Source: Streptomyces sp. NBC_01341 (GTDB taxonomy: Bacteria > Actinomycetota > Actinomycetes > Streptomycetales > Streptomycetaceae). From it: a stretch of 64,000 bases of DNA. The translations under genes and the position numbers were made by a program. The notes below the pieces were generated by a model. That model was given only the letters and a program-made list of their open reading frames with translations. It searched no databases and was not told the DNA's origin. This document shows, one piece after another, positions 26,219 to 35,176 of this stretch; the first letter of the stretch is position 1, and each line of letters opens with the position of its first letter. The DNA lies in assembly GCF_035946055.1 (NCBI RefSeq), contig NZ_CP108364.1, positions 3,906,001 through 3,970,000 on the forward strand. The letters run 5' to 3'.

Positions 26219-26543
26219 CGAGCAGCTCGTCGCCGGAGATCAGCGCCGTCCGGTCCGGCGCGTCCGCGAGGACCGGCTGCAGCGTGAGGGTGAGGCGCTG
26301 GGTGACCGCGGACGTGCGCTTGGCCGCCGCACTCGCGTCGAAGACCCAGAACCGCACCTTCACTCCCGGCTCCCGGCTCCTCTCCACCCCCACCGTCAGC
26401 TCCAGCTCCACCCGCTCCGCCTTGAACCGCAGACCGGAGCCCTCCCCGTCCGCCATGGCGCGGCTCAGCTCGTCCCGTAGCTGCGCGATCATGTCCGCCA
26501 ACTCGACCGCATCGTCCACCAGCAGATCCCCCCACCGCTCCAT
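26208..26543 (-). CDS. Trypco2-family protein
   Basis: 111 residues. The pattern VELADMIAQLRDELSRAM, RFKAERVELELTVGVER, VKVRFWVFDASAAAKR and TQRLTLTLQPV is that of the trypsin-co-occurring domain 2 family, found next to trypsin-fold proteases and NTPases. It forms a two-gene overlapping unit with the trypsin-STAND gene and is presumably the sensor, regulator or substrate of the protease. Function in this organism is inferred from the family's genomic associations. Confidence 0.85.
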   Translation of the reverse strand: MERWGDLLVDDAVELADMIAQLRDELSRAMADGEGSGLRFKAERVELELTVGVERSREPGVKVRFWVFDASAAAKRTSAVTQRLTLTLQPVLADAPDRTALISGDELLGED

Positions 26544-26870
26544 GACGTCAACTACCCGTCGTACAGGCCCACATCATCACGCACGGGCCCCGGGGCGCGT
26601 CCAGCCGAGACGGAGGACCGGCGCGGCGAGGACACCGACGGCGCAGGGACGGCCGCCACGTCGGGGCGGTCGAGCGCACGGCACGGCGGCGGAGTGTCGG
26701 CCGTGTCCGGCAGCCGGACCCTGGCAGCATCGGCCGGGCGGAGAGCCCCGGCGAGAGCACCGCCGGGCCGTGGGCCCGGAGCCCGGCGCGGCTGCCCGCA
26801 CCTGCATCCCGCCCGGCCGTCATCCGGCGGCCTGCCCGTACGGCGGACCCCGGCCGTGAGAGGCGGACCC
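26544..26870. other. Divergent intergenic region
   Basis: 327 bp between the leftward Trypco2 gene and the rightward photolyase gene. Very GC-rich; I see no gene, no clear palindrome and no confident promoter elements. Confidence 0.4.
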
Positions 26871-28448
26871 ATGGCACCACGCCCCCACTGGATCTTCGGC
26901 GACCAGCTCGGCCCGCACTTCCTCGACCCCCGCCACGGCGGCCCCGACGACCGGGCTCCCGTGGTCATGATCGAGGCGCGCTCGGTGCTGCGCCGACGCC
27001 GTTTCCACCGCGCCAAGGCCCATCTCGTCCTGTCGGCCATGCGCCACAGAGCCGCCGAACTCGGTGACCGGGTCACCTACATCCGGGCGGAGACGTACGC
27101 CGAGGGGCTGGAGCAGGCGGTGGGGCTCGGTGCGCCCCGGCGATCGCGTGCCACCCGCGGCAAGGACACCGACGGCACGGCGGAGCGGGTCCCCGGCGGC
27201 CGGCTGACCGTCTGCCACCCCACCTCCCGCGCGGCGCTCGCCTTCCTCGGCGGCTACGACGACGTCGAGATCCTGCCGGCGAAGGGCTTCCTGGTGGCTC
27301 AGGGCGACTTCGAGGAATGGGCGGGCCGCAGCGGAGGCCGGAGCCTGCGGCTGGAAGGCTTCTACCGCTGGGTACGGGAGCGCCACGACCTGCTGATGGA
27401 CGGCGGCGAACCGGCGGGCGGAACATGGAACCTCGACCACGACAACCGCGAGGCGCCGCCCCGCGGACGGGAGACCCTGGACGTCCGCGGCCCCTGGCAG
27501 GCCCGCGAGGACGACATCGACGAGGAGGTCCGCCGCGACCTCGACCGGTGGGAGCGCGACGAGGACGTCAGCTTCGTCGGCCGGGACGGCCCGCGCCGCT
27601 TCCCCGCCACCCGGCGCGAGGCGATGTCGGCGCTCCGCCACTTCGTCACCCACCGGCTGGAGGACTTCGGCCGCTACGAGGACGCCATGCTCGCCGCCGA
27701 CCCGGTGATGAGCCACAGCCTGCTGTCCGCACCGCTCAACCTCGGCCTCCTCGACCCCGCCGAATGCGTCGAACGCGCCGAGCGGGCCTACCGGAGCGGC
27801 GACGCGCCCCTGAACAGCGTGGAGGGGTTCGTACGGCAGATCTCCGGCTGGCGCGAGTACGTATGGCACCTCTACTGGCACTTCGGCGAGGACTACCGCG
27901 CCCGCAACGCCCTGCGCCACACCGCCCCGCTCCCCGACTGGTTCCTGGAGCTCGACGCCGACGCGGTCACGGCCAACTGCCTCTCCACGGTGCTCGCCCA
28001 GGTGCGGGACACCGGCTGGACCCACCACATCCCCCGGCTGATGGTGCTGGGCAGCCGTGCACTGCAGGACGGCTGGGATCCGGCCGCGGTCACGGACTGG
28101 TTCCACCGCTGCTTCGTCGACGGATACGACTGGGTGATGCTGCCCAACGTCGTGGGCATGTCCCAGTACGCCGACGGCGGCCTGATGACGACCAAGCCGT
28201 ACACCTCCGGCGGGGCCTACATCCACAGGATGAGTGACCTCTGCGGCCCCTGCGCCTACCGCCCCACCGAGCGCACGGGCGACCGGGCCTGCCCCTACAC
28301 CACCGGCTACTGGGCCTTCATGGACCGCCATCGCACCCGCCTCTCCTCCAACCACCGCACCGCCCGAGCGGTGAAGGGCCTCGACCGTCTGAAGGACCTG
28401 GACGAACTCCTCACCAAGGCGAAGGAGCGCGGCGCGGCACCGCCGTGA
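26871..28448 (+). CDS. Iron-sulfur bacterial cryptochrome/photolyase (FeS-BCP)
   Basis: 525 residues. N-terminal antenna-type Rossmann domain (WIFGDQLGPHFLD) and an all-helical FAD-binding domain (SHSLLSAPLNLGLLDP, GWREYVWHLYW, NVVGMSQYADGGLMTTKPY). Four Cys typical of the [4Fe-4S] cluster are seen: in TANCLST (near 370), LCGPC (near 457 and 460) and RACPY (near 473). Members of this group such as PhrB repair (6-4) photoproducts in DNA under blue light. ATG with AGAGGCGG upstream; an in-frame GTG at 26856 is a possible alternative start. Confidence 0.93.
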   Translation: MAPRPHWIFGDQLGPHFLDPRHGGPDDRAPVVMIEARSVLRRRRFHRAKAHLVLSAMRHRAAELGDRVTYIRAETYAEGLEQAVGLGAPRRSRATRGKDTDGTAERVPGGRLTVCHPTSRAALAFLGGYDDVEILPAKGFLVAQGDFEEWAGRSGGRSLRLEGFYRWVRERHDLLMDGGEPAGGTWNLDHDNREAPPRGRETLDVRGPWQAREDDIDEEVRRDLDRWERDEDVSFVGRDGPRRFPATRREAMSALRHFVTHRLEDFGRYEDAMLAADPVMSHSLLSAPLNLGLLDPAECVERAERAYRSGDAPLNSVEGFVRQISGWREYVWHLYWHFGEDYRARNALRHTAPLPDWFLELDADAVTANCLSTVLAQVRDTGWTHHIPRLMVLGSRALQDGWDPAAVTDWFHRCFVDGYDWVMLPNVVGMSQYADGGLMTTKPYTSGGAYIHRMSDLCGPCAYRPTERTGDRACPYTTGYWAFMDRHRTRLSSNHRTARAVKGLDRLKDLDELLTKAKERGAAPP

Positions 28449-28619
28449 CCAGGGCGTCAGAAGCACCGGACTCCAGACCGGTCCGATCGCGGCACGGCGC
28501 CGCCGGTACCGCCGCCGCACGCGCCAAGGGCCATGAGATCCGTCGGGGCGGGGAGTTGTCGGTGGCGCGTACTAGCGTGCCCGCGACGCCCGTCGACACC
28601 ACGCCTTGAGGGAGGGGTC

Positions 28620-29426
28620 ATGTCCGGAGTCCTGCCGGAGCTGCCCGCGAAGGATCTGCGCACCCTGATACCGGAGTACGCGGCCCTCGCGAGGGACGCC
28701 GTGCTCCTCGACCCGGAGCCCGGCGACCCCGGCGCGGGGGAGAGCTCGCTGGGCGGCCGGCTGTTGTGGCCGGTGGACGAGCCGTGGCCGTACTGCGCAC
28801 AGGAAGGCCACTGGACGTACGGCGCCGGCCCGCGCAACACGTCCGAGATCGACCCGGGCGCGGTACCGATGGTGCCGATCCTCCAGCTGTTCGCCCGGGA
28901 TGTGCCGGGACTGGACTTCCCGGAGGGCAAGGATCTGCTTCAACTGGTCTGGTGCGCACTGATACACGAGCAGGATCCCGGTCCGGTGGTGCCGCGGCTG
29001 TACTGGCGCAGCGAGGCGGACGTCGTGGCCGGCGGGCTGCTCTCCGACGCGCCCGGAGTGAACGAGGGCGAGTACGACGAGGACCACATGCCCGAGCCCT
29101 CCACGCTGTCCCCGATCGCCGCGTCCGACTGCCCGACCTGGCTCGACGTACCCGAGGGCCTGCGGGACTCCTGGGAACCTCGTCTGCGGGCGGCGACGGA
29201 CGGCTCCACGTGGCCACCCGACTCCAACCTCATCGGCACGAAGGTGGGAGGGTGGCCCGCCTGGACCCAGCCCCCTCACTGGCCGGACTGCGAGTGCGGT
29301 CGCCGCATGGAGCACCTTCTGACCATCACCGGCGATGTTCAGCTGGGCGACTGCGGTGGCGTCTACCTCTTCCGTTGCCGCCAGTGCCCGGGGCTTCCGT
29401 GGGACTGGCGCTTCGACTGCCACTGA
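28620..29426 (+). CDS. DUF1963-like protein with Cys-rich C-terminus
   Basis: 268 residues, no signal peptide or membrane helix. GESSLGGRLLWPVDEPWPYC, VPILQLFARDV and TKVGGWPAWTQPPHWPDCEC match the DUF1963/YwqG-like fold; the end (CECGRRMEHLL ... LFRCRQCPGLPWDWRFDCH) adds two Cys pairs that could bind zinc. Function unknown; related proteins appear in toxin/immunity contexts. GGAGGGGTC precedes the ATG. It stands alone between the photolyase gene and an AT-rich gap. Confidence 0.75.
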   Translation: MSGVLPELPAKDLRTLIPEYAALARDAVLLDPEPGDPGAGESSLGGRLLWPVDEPWPYCAQEGHWTYGAGPRNTSEIDPGAVPMVPILQLFARDVPGLDFPEGKDLLQLVWCALIHEQDPGPVVPRLYWRSEADVVAGGLLSDAPGVNEGEYDEDHMPEPSTLSPIAASDCPTWLDVPEGLRDSWEPRLRAATDGSTWPPDSNLIGTKVGGWPAWTQPPHWPDCECGRRMEHLLTITGDVQLGDCGGVYLFRCRQCPGLPWDWRFDCH

Positions 29427-29993
29427 CGGCTGAGGCGGACGGCAGGGAAAGGGCTCACGGGCTCGCCGTCGGCACCTCTGCGTGCCCGTTCGGACGTGAC
29501 GGAGTAATGGGTGAATGAGAATGTGGTGGCACTCGGTTAAGCCGGCGTCCGAGCGATGGTGCAAATTCGACAATGTGCCGCCGAAGGGGAAAATCCCCCG
29601 CATTCGGATTCTATTGCCGATCATTGCCCGGGGCCCCGTGGAAAGCTCCCTTTACTGCCGTCCGGTCCAGTGGGATGAACCCGTCATCCGCAATTCCTTC
29701 CTGACTGCGGACGGCTCGTGCAGGGGAGATCGGGGGTGATGTCGGCATCCTGTTGCAGAAAGTTACCGAAGGGTGTGGACGCCATTTTCTGGGTGTCGCC
29801 GTACCTGCCCGCGAGAGCTCCGACTCGCGGCTGGTGCAGGGGGGTTGTCGGATGCGCCTCCTGCCGGGATTTACTCGCGTCATCGGCCGGAGGCGTCGTG
29901 GGTGCCGGGGTTCCCGTAATGGGAAGGGAGTGATCCTTTTCGTGGTAGAGTATTAATGCATTCACCGGACGTCACAATTAAAAGGGGAACGGC
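29427..29993. other. 567-bp AT-rich non-coding region
   Basis: Clearly lower GC than the surroundings, especially 29510-29760 and 29925-29985. Open frames here (such as 29684-29965 on the minus strand) have no codon bias or ribosome-binding site. The end of the region (around TAGAGTATTAATG) looks like the promoter of the following orphan gene. The composition suggests foreign or decayed DNA. Confidence 0.5.
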
Positions 29994-30593
29994 GTGAATA
30001 CCGAGAAGGTTACGGCTCGGCGTCTGACGGCCGAGGAGATTTCGGGCCTGGGCCTGCAGGATGGCATCTTCGTCTCGGCGGGGACGGAAGGCCTTCCTCT
30101 CGACTGCTACGCCCCGGCTTTCCTTACGGAGCCGGGTAAGAATTTCGAGGGCGGCTCCTTCGTCGCGAGGACGGTCTTCGGCGAAACGATTCACGTCCTC
30201 CCGGACAACGCCGAAGAGGCCGGCATCTGGATCGCCGACAAGGCGGGGCAGGAGATCGAGGTCCTGCAGAGCGCCGGCGTCCTTCTCAACCTCGCCCTCT
30301 TCGTGCCGAACGGGACCAAGGAATCGCTGGACTCGCTCTACTCCGCCGCGCGGGACGCGTTCGGCGCGGGGGTCGTCCAGCGCTGGAGCGAGGAAGCCGT
30401 CGCGGTCCCGGACGTCAAGGTCGACCTGTACGAGGAGCCGGCCCGGGGACGGAAGAACAACAGCAGCCAGAACCGCGACCGCCGCGCCCTGGACATCTAC
30501 CCGACCCGCGTGCGCTTCCTGGAGCCCAGCGAGGGATGGAAGTTCATCATCGAACCGCACCAGGAGATCGTCGACGACACGCCGACGATCTGA
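29994..30593 (+). CDS. Orphan protein, unknown function
   Basis: 199 residues from a GTG with AAAAGGGG 10 nt upstream. Acidic-leaning, no membrane helix or signal peptide; predicted alpha/beta from MNTEKVTARRLTAEEISGLG to EPHQEIVDDTPTI, with a basic stretch ARGRKNNSSQNRDRR near 150. I recognise no family. A perfect hairpin terminator follows at 30694, so it is a single-gene unit. The AT-rich upstream region and the early codons (AAT, GAG, ATT) differ from neighbours, consistent with acquisition. Confidence 0.75.
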   Translation: MNTEKVTARRLTAEEISGLGLQDGIFVSAGTEGLPLDCYAPAFLTEPGKNFEGGSFVARTVFGETIHVLPDNAEEAGIWIADKAGQEIEVLQSAGVLLNLALFVPNGTKESLDSLYSAARDAFGAGVVQRWSEEAVAVPDVKVDLYEEPARGRKNNSSQNRDRRALDIYPTRVRFLEPSEGWKFIIEPHQEIVDDTPTI

Positions 30594-30936
30594 CCTGCCG
30601 GCAGCCGCGGGGTCACATCGGAGGCGCGAGGCGCCCCGAAGTGGGGCCGGAACCTCCGCCCACTGAGCGGCTGTTGTGAGGCAGAGCCGGACGCGCCCGG
30701 CCGGGATCCCCCGGCCGGGCGTTCTGCATGGCCGGGCCGGCCGGGCAGAGGCTCTCCGGCCGGGTGCACCGGGCCCCGCGCGAGCGGCGCGACTCCGCAG
30801 GCTGTCGCGAGGACGGCGACCGTACCGGGGCGTCGCGGCGATCAGGGCCGGTAATCCCGCCTCCAGCCGTTCCATGCAGGGAAGTTCGGGTACCCGAGGG
30901 GGACGAACGCACCTACGGACGAGCATGGAGAGAACC
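30594..30936. other. Intergenic region with terminator
   Basis: 343 bp, no gene seen. It holds the orphan gene's terminator (30694-30721) and, in its last part, the ribosome-binding site of the basic repeat protein. Confidence 0.5.
30694..30721 (+). terminator. Hairpin terminator of orphan gene
   Basis: Perfect 12-bp arms CGCCCGGCCGGG / CCCGGCCGGGCG with a 4-nt loop, followed by TTCT. Confidence 0.75.
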
Positions 30937-31323
30937 ATGGCGAAGACGAAGGCATCCGGCACCACGCGCCCGAAGGCCGCCTCGGCGGCAGGCCGGGCCG
31001 CCAAGGGCGGAGCGTCGAAGAGCAGCAGAAGGGCCGCTGCGAGCGCACTGTCGCAGACGTCCGGCAAGGCGGGCAAGGCCGAGGCGAAGACGACCACGTC
31101 CGGACCGGCCTCCGACGCGGGAAGGACGGTGCGGGCCAAGAAGCGGTCGAAGGCCGAGAAGAGCGCTGCGGCCAGTGCCCTGGCCCAGACCACACCGCGC
31201 CGGCCCGGCAAGAAGGTCCTCACGGCCGCTGCCAAGGTGCTGGCGGACAAGAAGTCGACCAAGGCGGAGCGGTCCGAGGCGGCGAGCACCCTCGCACAGG
31301 CCGCGGCGCACGCCCTGAGGTAA
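30937..31323 (+). CDS. Histone-H1-like basic protein with three AASALAQT-type repeats
   Basis: 128 residues, dominated by Lys, Ala, Ser, Thr and Arg. Three copies of a motif, RRAAASALSQT, KSAAASALAQT and RSEAASTLAQA, are separated by Lys-rich linkers (SGKAGKAEAKTTTSG and PRRPGKKVLTAAAKVLADKKS). The composition is that of nucleoid-associated H1-like proteins, while the repeats suggest small amphipathic helices; DNA binding is inferred from charge only. The ATG at 30937 has GGAGAGAACC upstream; an in-frame ATG 12 nt earlier is possible. It is monocistronic. Confidence 0.7.
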   Translation: MAKTKASGTTRPKAASAAGRAAKGGASKSSRRAAASALSQTSGKAGKAEAKTTTSGPASDAGRTVRAKKRSKAEKSAAASALAQTTPRRPGKKVLTAAAKVLADKKSTKAERSEAASTLAQAAAHALR

Positions 31324-31604
31324 CGCACGTTCGAGTCCCCCGGGACGCGCGGCCGGTGGGGGCACGGCGGGCGAGGCGGGCACAGCGAACCGGGGCCGCG
31401 CGACGTCCGCCGCCCCCGCCCGGCCCTCAGCCGCAGGTCGGACCCCATCGCGCCCCTCACGCCCCGCGTCTGTCGCGGAATCCCTGTGTTTGTCGCCGGC
31501 CTCCTGTGGAATCGTCCGGGACCGGTAACAGAGGGAGCCTGTCCCGGCCTTCGTATGTCTTCATGGGTGCACGGCATCGGCGGAGACGGCAAAGGGGCGG
31601 GGAC

Positions 31605-32369
31605 ATGGCACGGCACAAGGAGAGGGGATGGAACAGCAGGCTTCTCGCGGCGGCACTCGGGGTGACCGTGCTTGCCGCTGCCGCCTCGGTGTGGACCGCG
31701 CAGGCCGAACAGGTCGGAGAGCGGCCGCAGGCGCGTGACTCCGCGCCGGACACCCGGGTGGCCGAGGTGGCGGTGGACATCGCGCACGCCTCGGACCGCG
31801 GCCCGCAGGGTGTCAACATCACCATCGACGACGGGCCGGACCCGGCCTGGACACCTCAGGTGCTGCAACTGCTGAAGGACAACGGCGTGAAGGCCACGTT
31901 CTGCATGGTCGGCACGCAGGCCCAGGCGTACCCGGGCCTCGTCAAGGCGGTCGTGGCGGGCGGGCACCGGCTGTGCAACCACACGGTCTCGCACGACACC
32001 GCCATGGACACCAAGTCCGAGGCGTACCAGTCCCAGCAGATCCTGGACGCCGAACGCATGATCATCAAGGCGTCCGGTGGCGTACGGCCCCAGTACTACC
32101 GAGCCCCGGGCGGCGCCTTCACCCCGTACAGCCGGCAGCTCGCGGCATCGCACGGGATGCGGCCCCTGGGCTGGAACGTCGACACCAAGGACTTCGAACG
32201 TCCCGGCTCGGACACCATGGTCGCCACCGTCAAGAGGGAGATCGCCGACGGCCCGACGATCCTCTTCCACGACGCGGGAGGCGACCGGTCCCAGACACTG
32301 GACGCTCTGCGCGAGGTACTGCCCTGGCTCAGGGAGCAGGGGTACGCCTTCGGCTTCCCGGTGAGGTGA
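31605..32369 (+). CDS. Secreted polysaccharide deacetylase (NodB/CE4 family)
   Basis: 254 residues. N-terminal signal peptide (NSRLLAAALGVTVLAAAASVWTAQA region). CE4 motifs: TIDDGPD (TFDDGP motif 1), CNHTVSHDT (zinc His pair), RAPGGAF, LGWNVDTKDF and ILFHDAGGDRSQT. It removes acetyl groups from cell-wall glycan or chitin-like polymers outside the cell. The ATG is preceded by GGGGCGGGGAC; another in-frame ATG lies at 31563. The Leu-to-Ile change in motif 1 is conservative. Confidence 0.9.
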   Translation: MARHKERGWNSRLLAAALGVTVLAAAASVWTAQAEQVGERPQARDSAPDTRVAEVAVDIAHASDRGPQGVNITIDDGPDPAWTPQVLQLLKDNGVKATFCMVGTQAQAYPGLVKAVVAGGHRLCNHTVSHDTAMDTKSEAYQSQQILDAERMIIKASGGVRPQYYRAPGGAFTPYSRQLAASHGMRPLGWNVDTKDFERPGSDTMVATVKREIADGPTILFHDAGGDRSQTLDALREVLPWLREQGYAFGFPVR

Positions 32370-32564
32370 GAGGGGCCACCCGCACCGCCGCCGGACGACC
32401 GGCAGGATCACGGCCGGCGGAACAGCTCCGCTGCCCCCGGCCGACGGCCACGAGAAACCCTCGAGAGCCGGCCACCCCGGCTCGTACAACCAATCGGTGC
32501 TTCCGCGGGTCCTGTTCGGCGACGCCTGATCGTCATCTGTCGCCGCACACCCCTGAAGGACCCG

Positions 32565-34973
32565 ATGAACCCAGCCGGACGCACCACCGCCACCGCCCTG
32601 GTTCTGGCCACGGCAGGCGGACTGCTCTACGCCACCGCCACATCCGCCTCAGCGGTGGCGAGCTGCGCCTCTCCCGCCTTCACACGGCAGTTCTTCGCGA
32701 ACACGGCGTTCGCAGGCGCGCCGAAGAAGACGGACTGCGACTCCGCGATCGACCAGAACTGGGGCACGGGCGCACCCGTCTCCGGCGTACCGTCCAACAA
32801 CTTCGGAGTGCGCTGGTCGGTTGCGCGTGACTTCGGCTCGGGCGGCCCGTTCACCTTCACGGCGTCCGCGCAGGACGGCATAAGGGTCTACGTCGACAAC
32901 GTACGCAAGGTCGACCTGTGGAAGAACGTGTCCGCGACCGTCAGGAAGACGGTCGACGTGACCGTCCCCAGCGGCAGGCATACGCTCCGCATCGACTTCG
33001 TCAACTGGACGGGCACCGCGAACGTCGCATTCGGCTACACCCCGCGTACCTCCGCCGCGGTCGACAAGGTCAAGCCGCTCACCCCGACGGGCGTGGCCGT
33101 CACCCGCGACACCGCCACCGGCGCCGGCAAGCTCACCTGGTCCAGGAACAAGGAGATGGACCTCGCGAACTACCGGGTCTACCGGCGGTTGAAGGGCGCG
33201 TCGTACGGCAGCAAGCAGCTCGCCACGACCACCGGGACGTCGTACACCGACAGCACCCTGCCGAAGACCGGGGCCGTCTACTACTACGAGGTTCGTGCGG
33301 TCGACAAGGCGGGCAACGCCTCGGGCGGCAGCGCCGACCAGCCCGTCACCACCGTCGACAGAACGCCGCCCGCCGCGCCGTTCCTCGAATGGGACGCGTG
33401 CCCGGGCAACCAGCCCTACGCCGCCCCGGAACTGGTCACCACCGCCGCGAACGCCGCCGACATCGTCGTGTACGAGATGCAGAGGCTCGACGCAGTCCAG
33501 AACCGGTGGAGCACGATCTACTCCGGTGCCGAAGGTGCGGTCTGCGACACCGGCTACCCGGCCGACGGCAGCAAGGTCACCTACCGAGGCCGGGCCAGGG
33601 ACGCCGCCGGGAACTGGTCGGCGTACTCCGCCGCCACGACGTTCACCACCTCCGACCGGACCCCGCCGCCCGCGGTCGAGCAGGCCCGCGTGGACTACCG
33701 GTCGGGTGTTCCGCATCTGGTGTGGTCGCCCGTGACCGGAGCCGCTTCGTACCAGGTCGTCCAGTACGACCCGGCGACCGGCGGCTACGTCGACGCCCTG
33801 GCCGCGAGCACCACCACGCAGACGGACGTGGTGCCCCGCCAGTCGGTCGCCGTCGCCGACAGCTACCGGTACGCGGTGCGCTCGGTCGACGCCAAGGGCA
33901 ACGCCGCCGCGCCGGCCGAGATCACGCTGAAGATGGCCGACCGCCCGGAGGCCATCGCCGCGTTCCGGACCGACGCCGGCAGGTTCGACGAGGGCGTGAT
34001 GGTCACGTGGAGCAGCGTCGACCCGTGGACCGTCGACGAAACGCCCCTCCCCTCGTACAAGATCCTCCGGACCGACACCGCGACCGGCGAGACCCGCGTC
34101 GTGGACAAGTGCAAGCCGTTCACCCCGTGGGACGAGCCGCTGGAGGACCCGAAGACCCAGTGGACCTGGACGGGCGGCGACGCCCCGCTCTCCGCCCGGA
34201 AGCAGGTCGACGGCAGCTGCTGGGACGTCCAGGGCGAGTCGGAGACGACGTACGAGTACCGGGTCGTGACGACCGACCGGTACGGACACGTCTCACAGCC
34301 GGGCCCGGCCGCCACGCAGACCACCCCGGACACCGAACGTCCCGCCCCGGTGCAGAACCTGACCGCGGAACGCGTCGCGCTCGGGGTCCGGCTGACCTGG
34401 ACGCCGCCCGCCGACGCCGACATCCGCGGCTACCACGTCTGGCAGGGCGTCACGGACCCGGACAGCGGCGAGACGGTCTGGAAGGAGAACTGCTGGAGGG
34501 GCAGCTCCCTGGCCGCGACCGAGATCCTCTGCCCGACGGTCCCCGACGGCGCCACCCACGTCTACAAGGTGGCCGCCACGGACGACCGGCTCCAGCACGA
34601 CGACAACCCGCTCGACGTCCTCCACCCTTCCGAGGTCTCGGTCACCCTGCCCGACACCCGGCCCCCGGGCTGGACCGAGACGGACGTCCGTGAGGACCAG
34701 TACCCGGAGCTGTATGTCGGCTGCTCCGAGAGCTCCGGCCTCGGGGACTGCTCCCGGTTCGCGAGCTACCGCGTGGAGCGCTGGGACCCGGTCACGGCCG
34801 CTTACGTCACCCTGGCCGAGGGTGCGACGGGCGGTGCCGCGTTCCACATGGACACCACGGTGCACGAGGACCGGCTCGGCCTGTACTACTACCGTGTCGT
34901 GCGCCTGGACGCCTCGGGCGCCGAGGTCGTGACCCGGTCGACGGCATACGGGATCTGGGACTCCTGGCTCTGA
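32565..34973 (+). CDS. Secreted PA14 and fibronectin type III repeat protein
   Basis: 802 residues. Signal peptide (about 1-30, ending ATSASAVA), a PA14-like domain (about 32-165; FRQFFANTAF-like start, DGIRVYVDNVRKVDLW, GRHTLRIDFVNWTGTANVAFGY) and then a chain of about six Fn3-type repeats (each with LTW or VTW, YRVYR-like and YYYEVRAVD-like strands; about 168-265, 275-365, 370-465, 470-590, 590-690, 700-802). PA14 binds carbohydrates and Fn3 repeats act as spacers, so an extracellular adhesion or polymer-binding role is likely; no catalytic domain is visible. Confidence 0.85.
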   Translation: MNPAGRTTATALVLATAGGLLYATATSASAVASCASPAFTRQFFANTAFAGAPKKTDCDSAIDQNWGTGAPVSGVPSNNFGVRWSVARDFGSGGPFTFTASAQDGIRVYVDNVRKVDLWKNVSATVRKTVDVTVPSGRHTLRIDFVNWTGTANVAFGYTPRTSAAVDKVKPLTPTGVAVTRDTATGAGKLTWSRNKEMDLANYRVYRRLKGASYGSKQLATTTGTSYTDSTLPKTGAVYYYEVRAVDKAGNASGGSADQPVTTVDRTPPAAPFLEWDACPGNQPYAAPELVTTAANAADIVVYEMQRLDAVQNRWSTIYSGAEGAVCDTGYPADGSKVTYRGRARDAAGNWSAYSAATTFTTSDRTPPPAVEQARVDYRSGVPHLVWSPVTGAASYQVVQYDPATGGYVDALAASTTTQTDVVPRQSVAVADSYRYAVRSVDAKGNAAAPAEITLKMADRPEAIAAFRTDAGRFDEGVMVTWSSVDPWTVDETPLPSYKILRTDTATGETRVVDKCKPFTPWDEPLEDPKTQWTWTGGDAPLSARKQVDGSCWDVQGESETTYEYRVVTTDRYGHVSQPGPAATQTTPDTERPAPVQNLTAERVALGVRLTWTPPADADIRGYHVWQGVTDPDSGETVWKENCWRGSSLAATEILCPTVPDGATHVYKVAATDDRLQHDDNPLDVLHPSEVSVTLPDTRPPGWTETDVREDQYPELYVGCSESSGLGDCSRFASYRVERWDPVTAAYVTLAEGATGGAAFHMDTTVHEDRLGLYYYRVVRLDASGAEVVTRSTAYGIWDSWL

Positions 34974-35176
34974 CGGGACGTGGGACGCGGGGACCGGGCG
35001 CGGAGCGGTGCCGAAGGCCGAGGGCGCGCTGCGCTCCGGGCCCGCTCTGCGCCCCCGCCACTTGAGCAGGCCGCGAGTCACCGTGATGGCAGCGAGTGCA
35101 GTTCTGGGGCTCCGATAAGCTGATGATCGCGAACGCTGCGCGTATGGGGCAGGGCGTGACATGGAGGAGCATTCTG

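Noticed and set aside
29684..29965. 93-residue minus-strand ORF in the AT-rich gap
   Set aside because: Would read through the likely promoter of the orphan gene; no ribosome-binding site or family resemblance.
29880..32489. 869-codon minus-strand ORF
   Set aside because: Spans three plus-strand genes with good starts and the strong terminator at 30694; composition is shadow-like with no recognisable domain.
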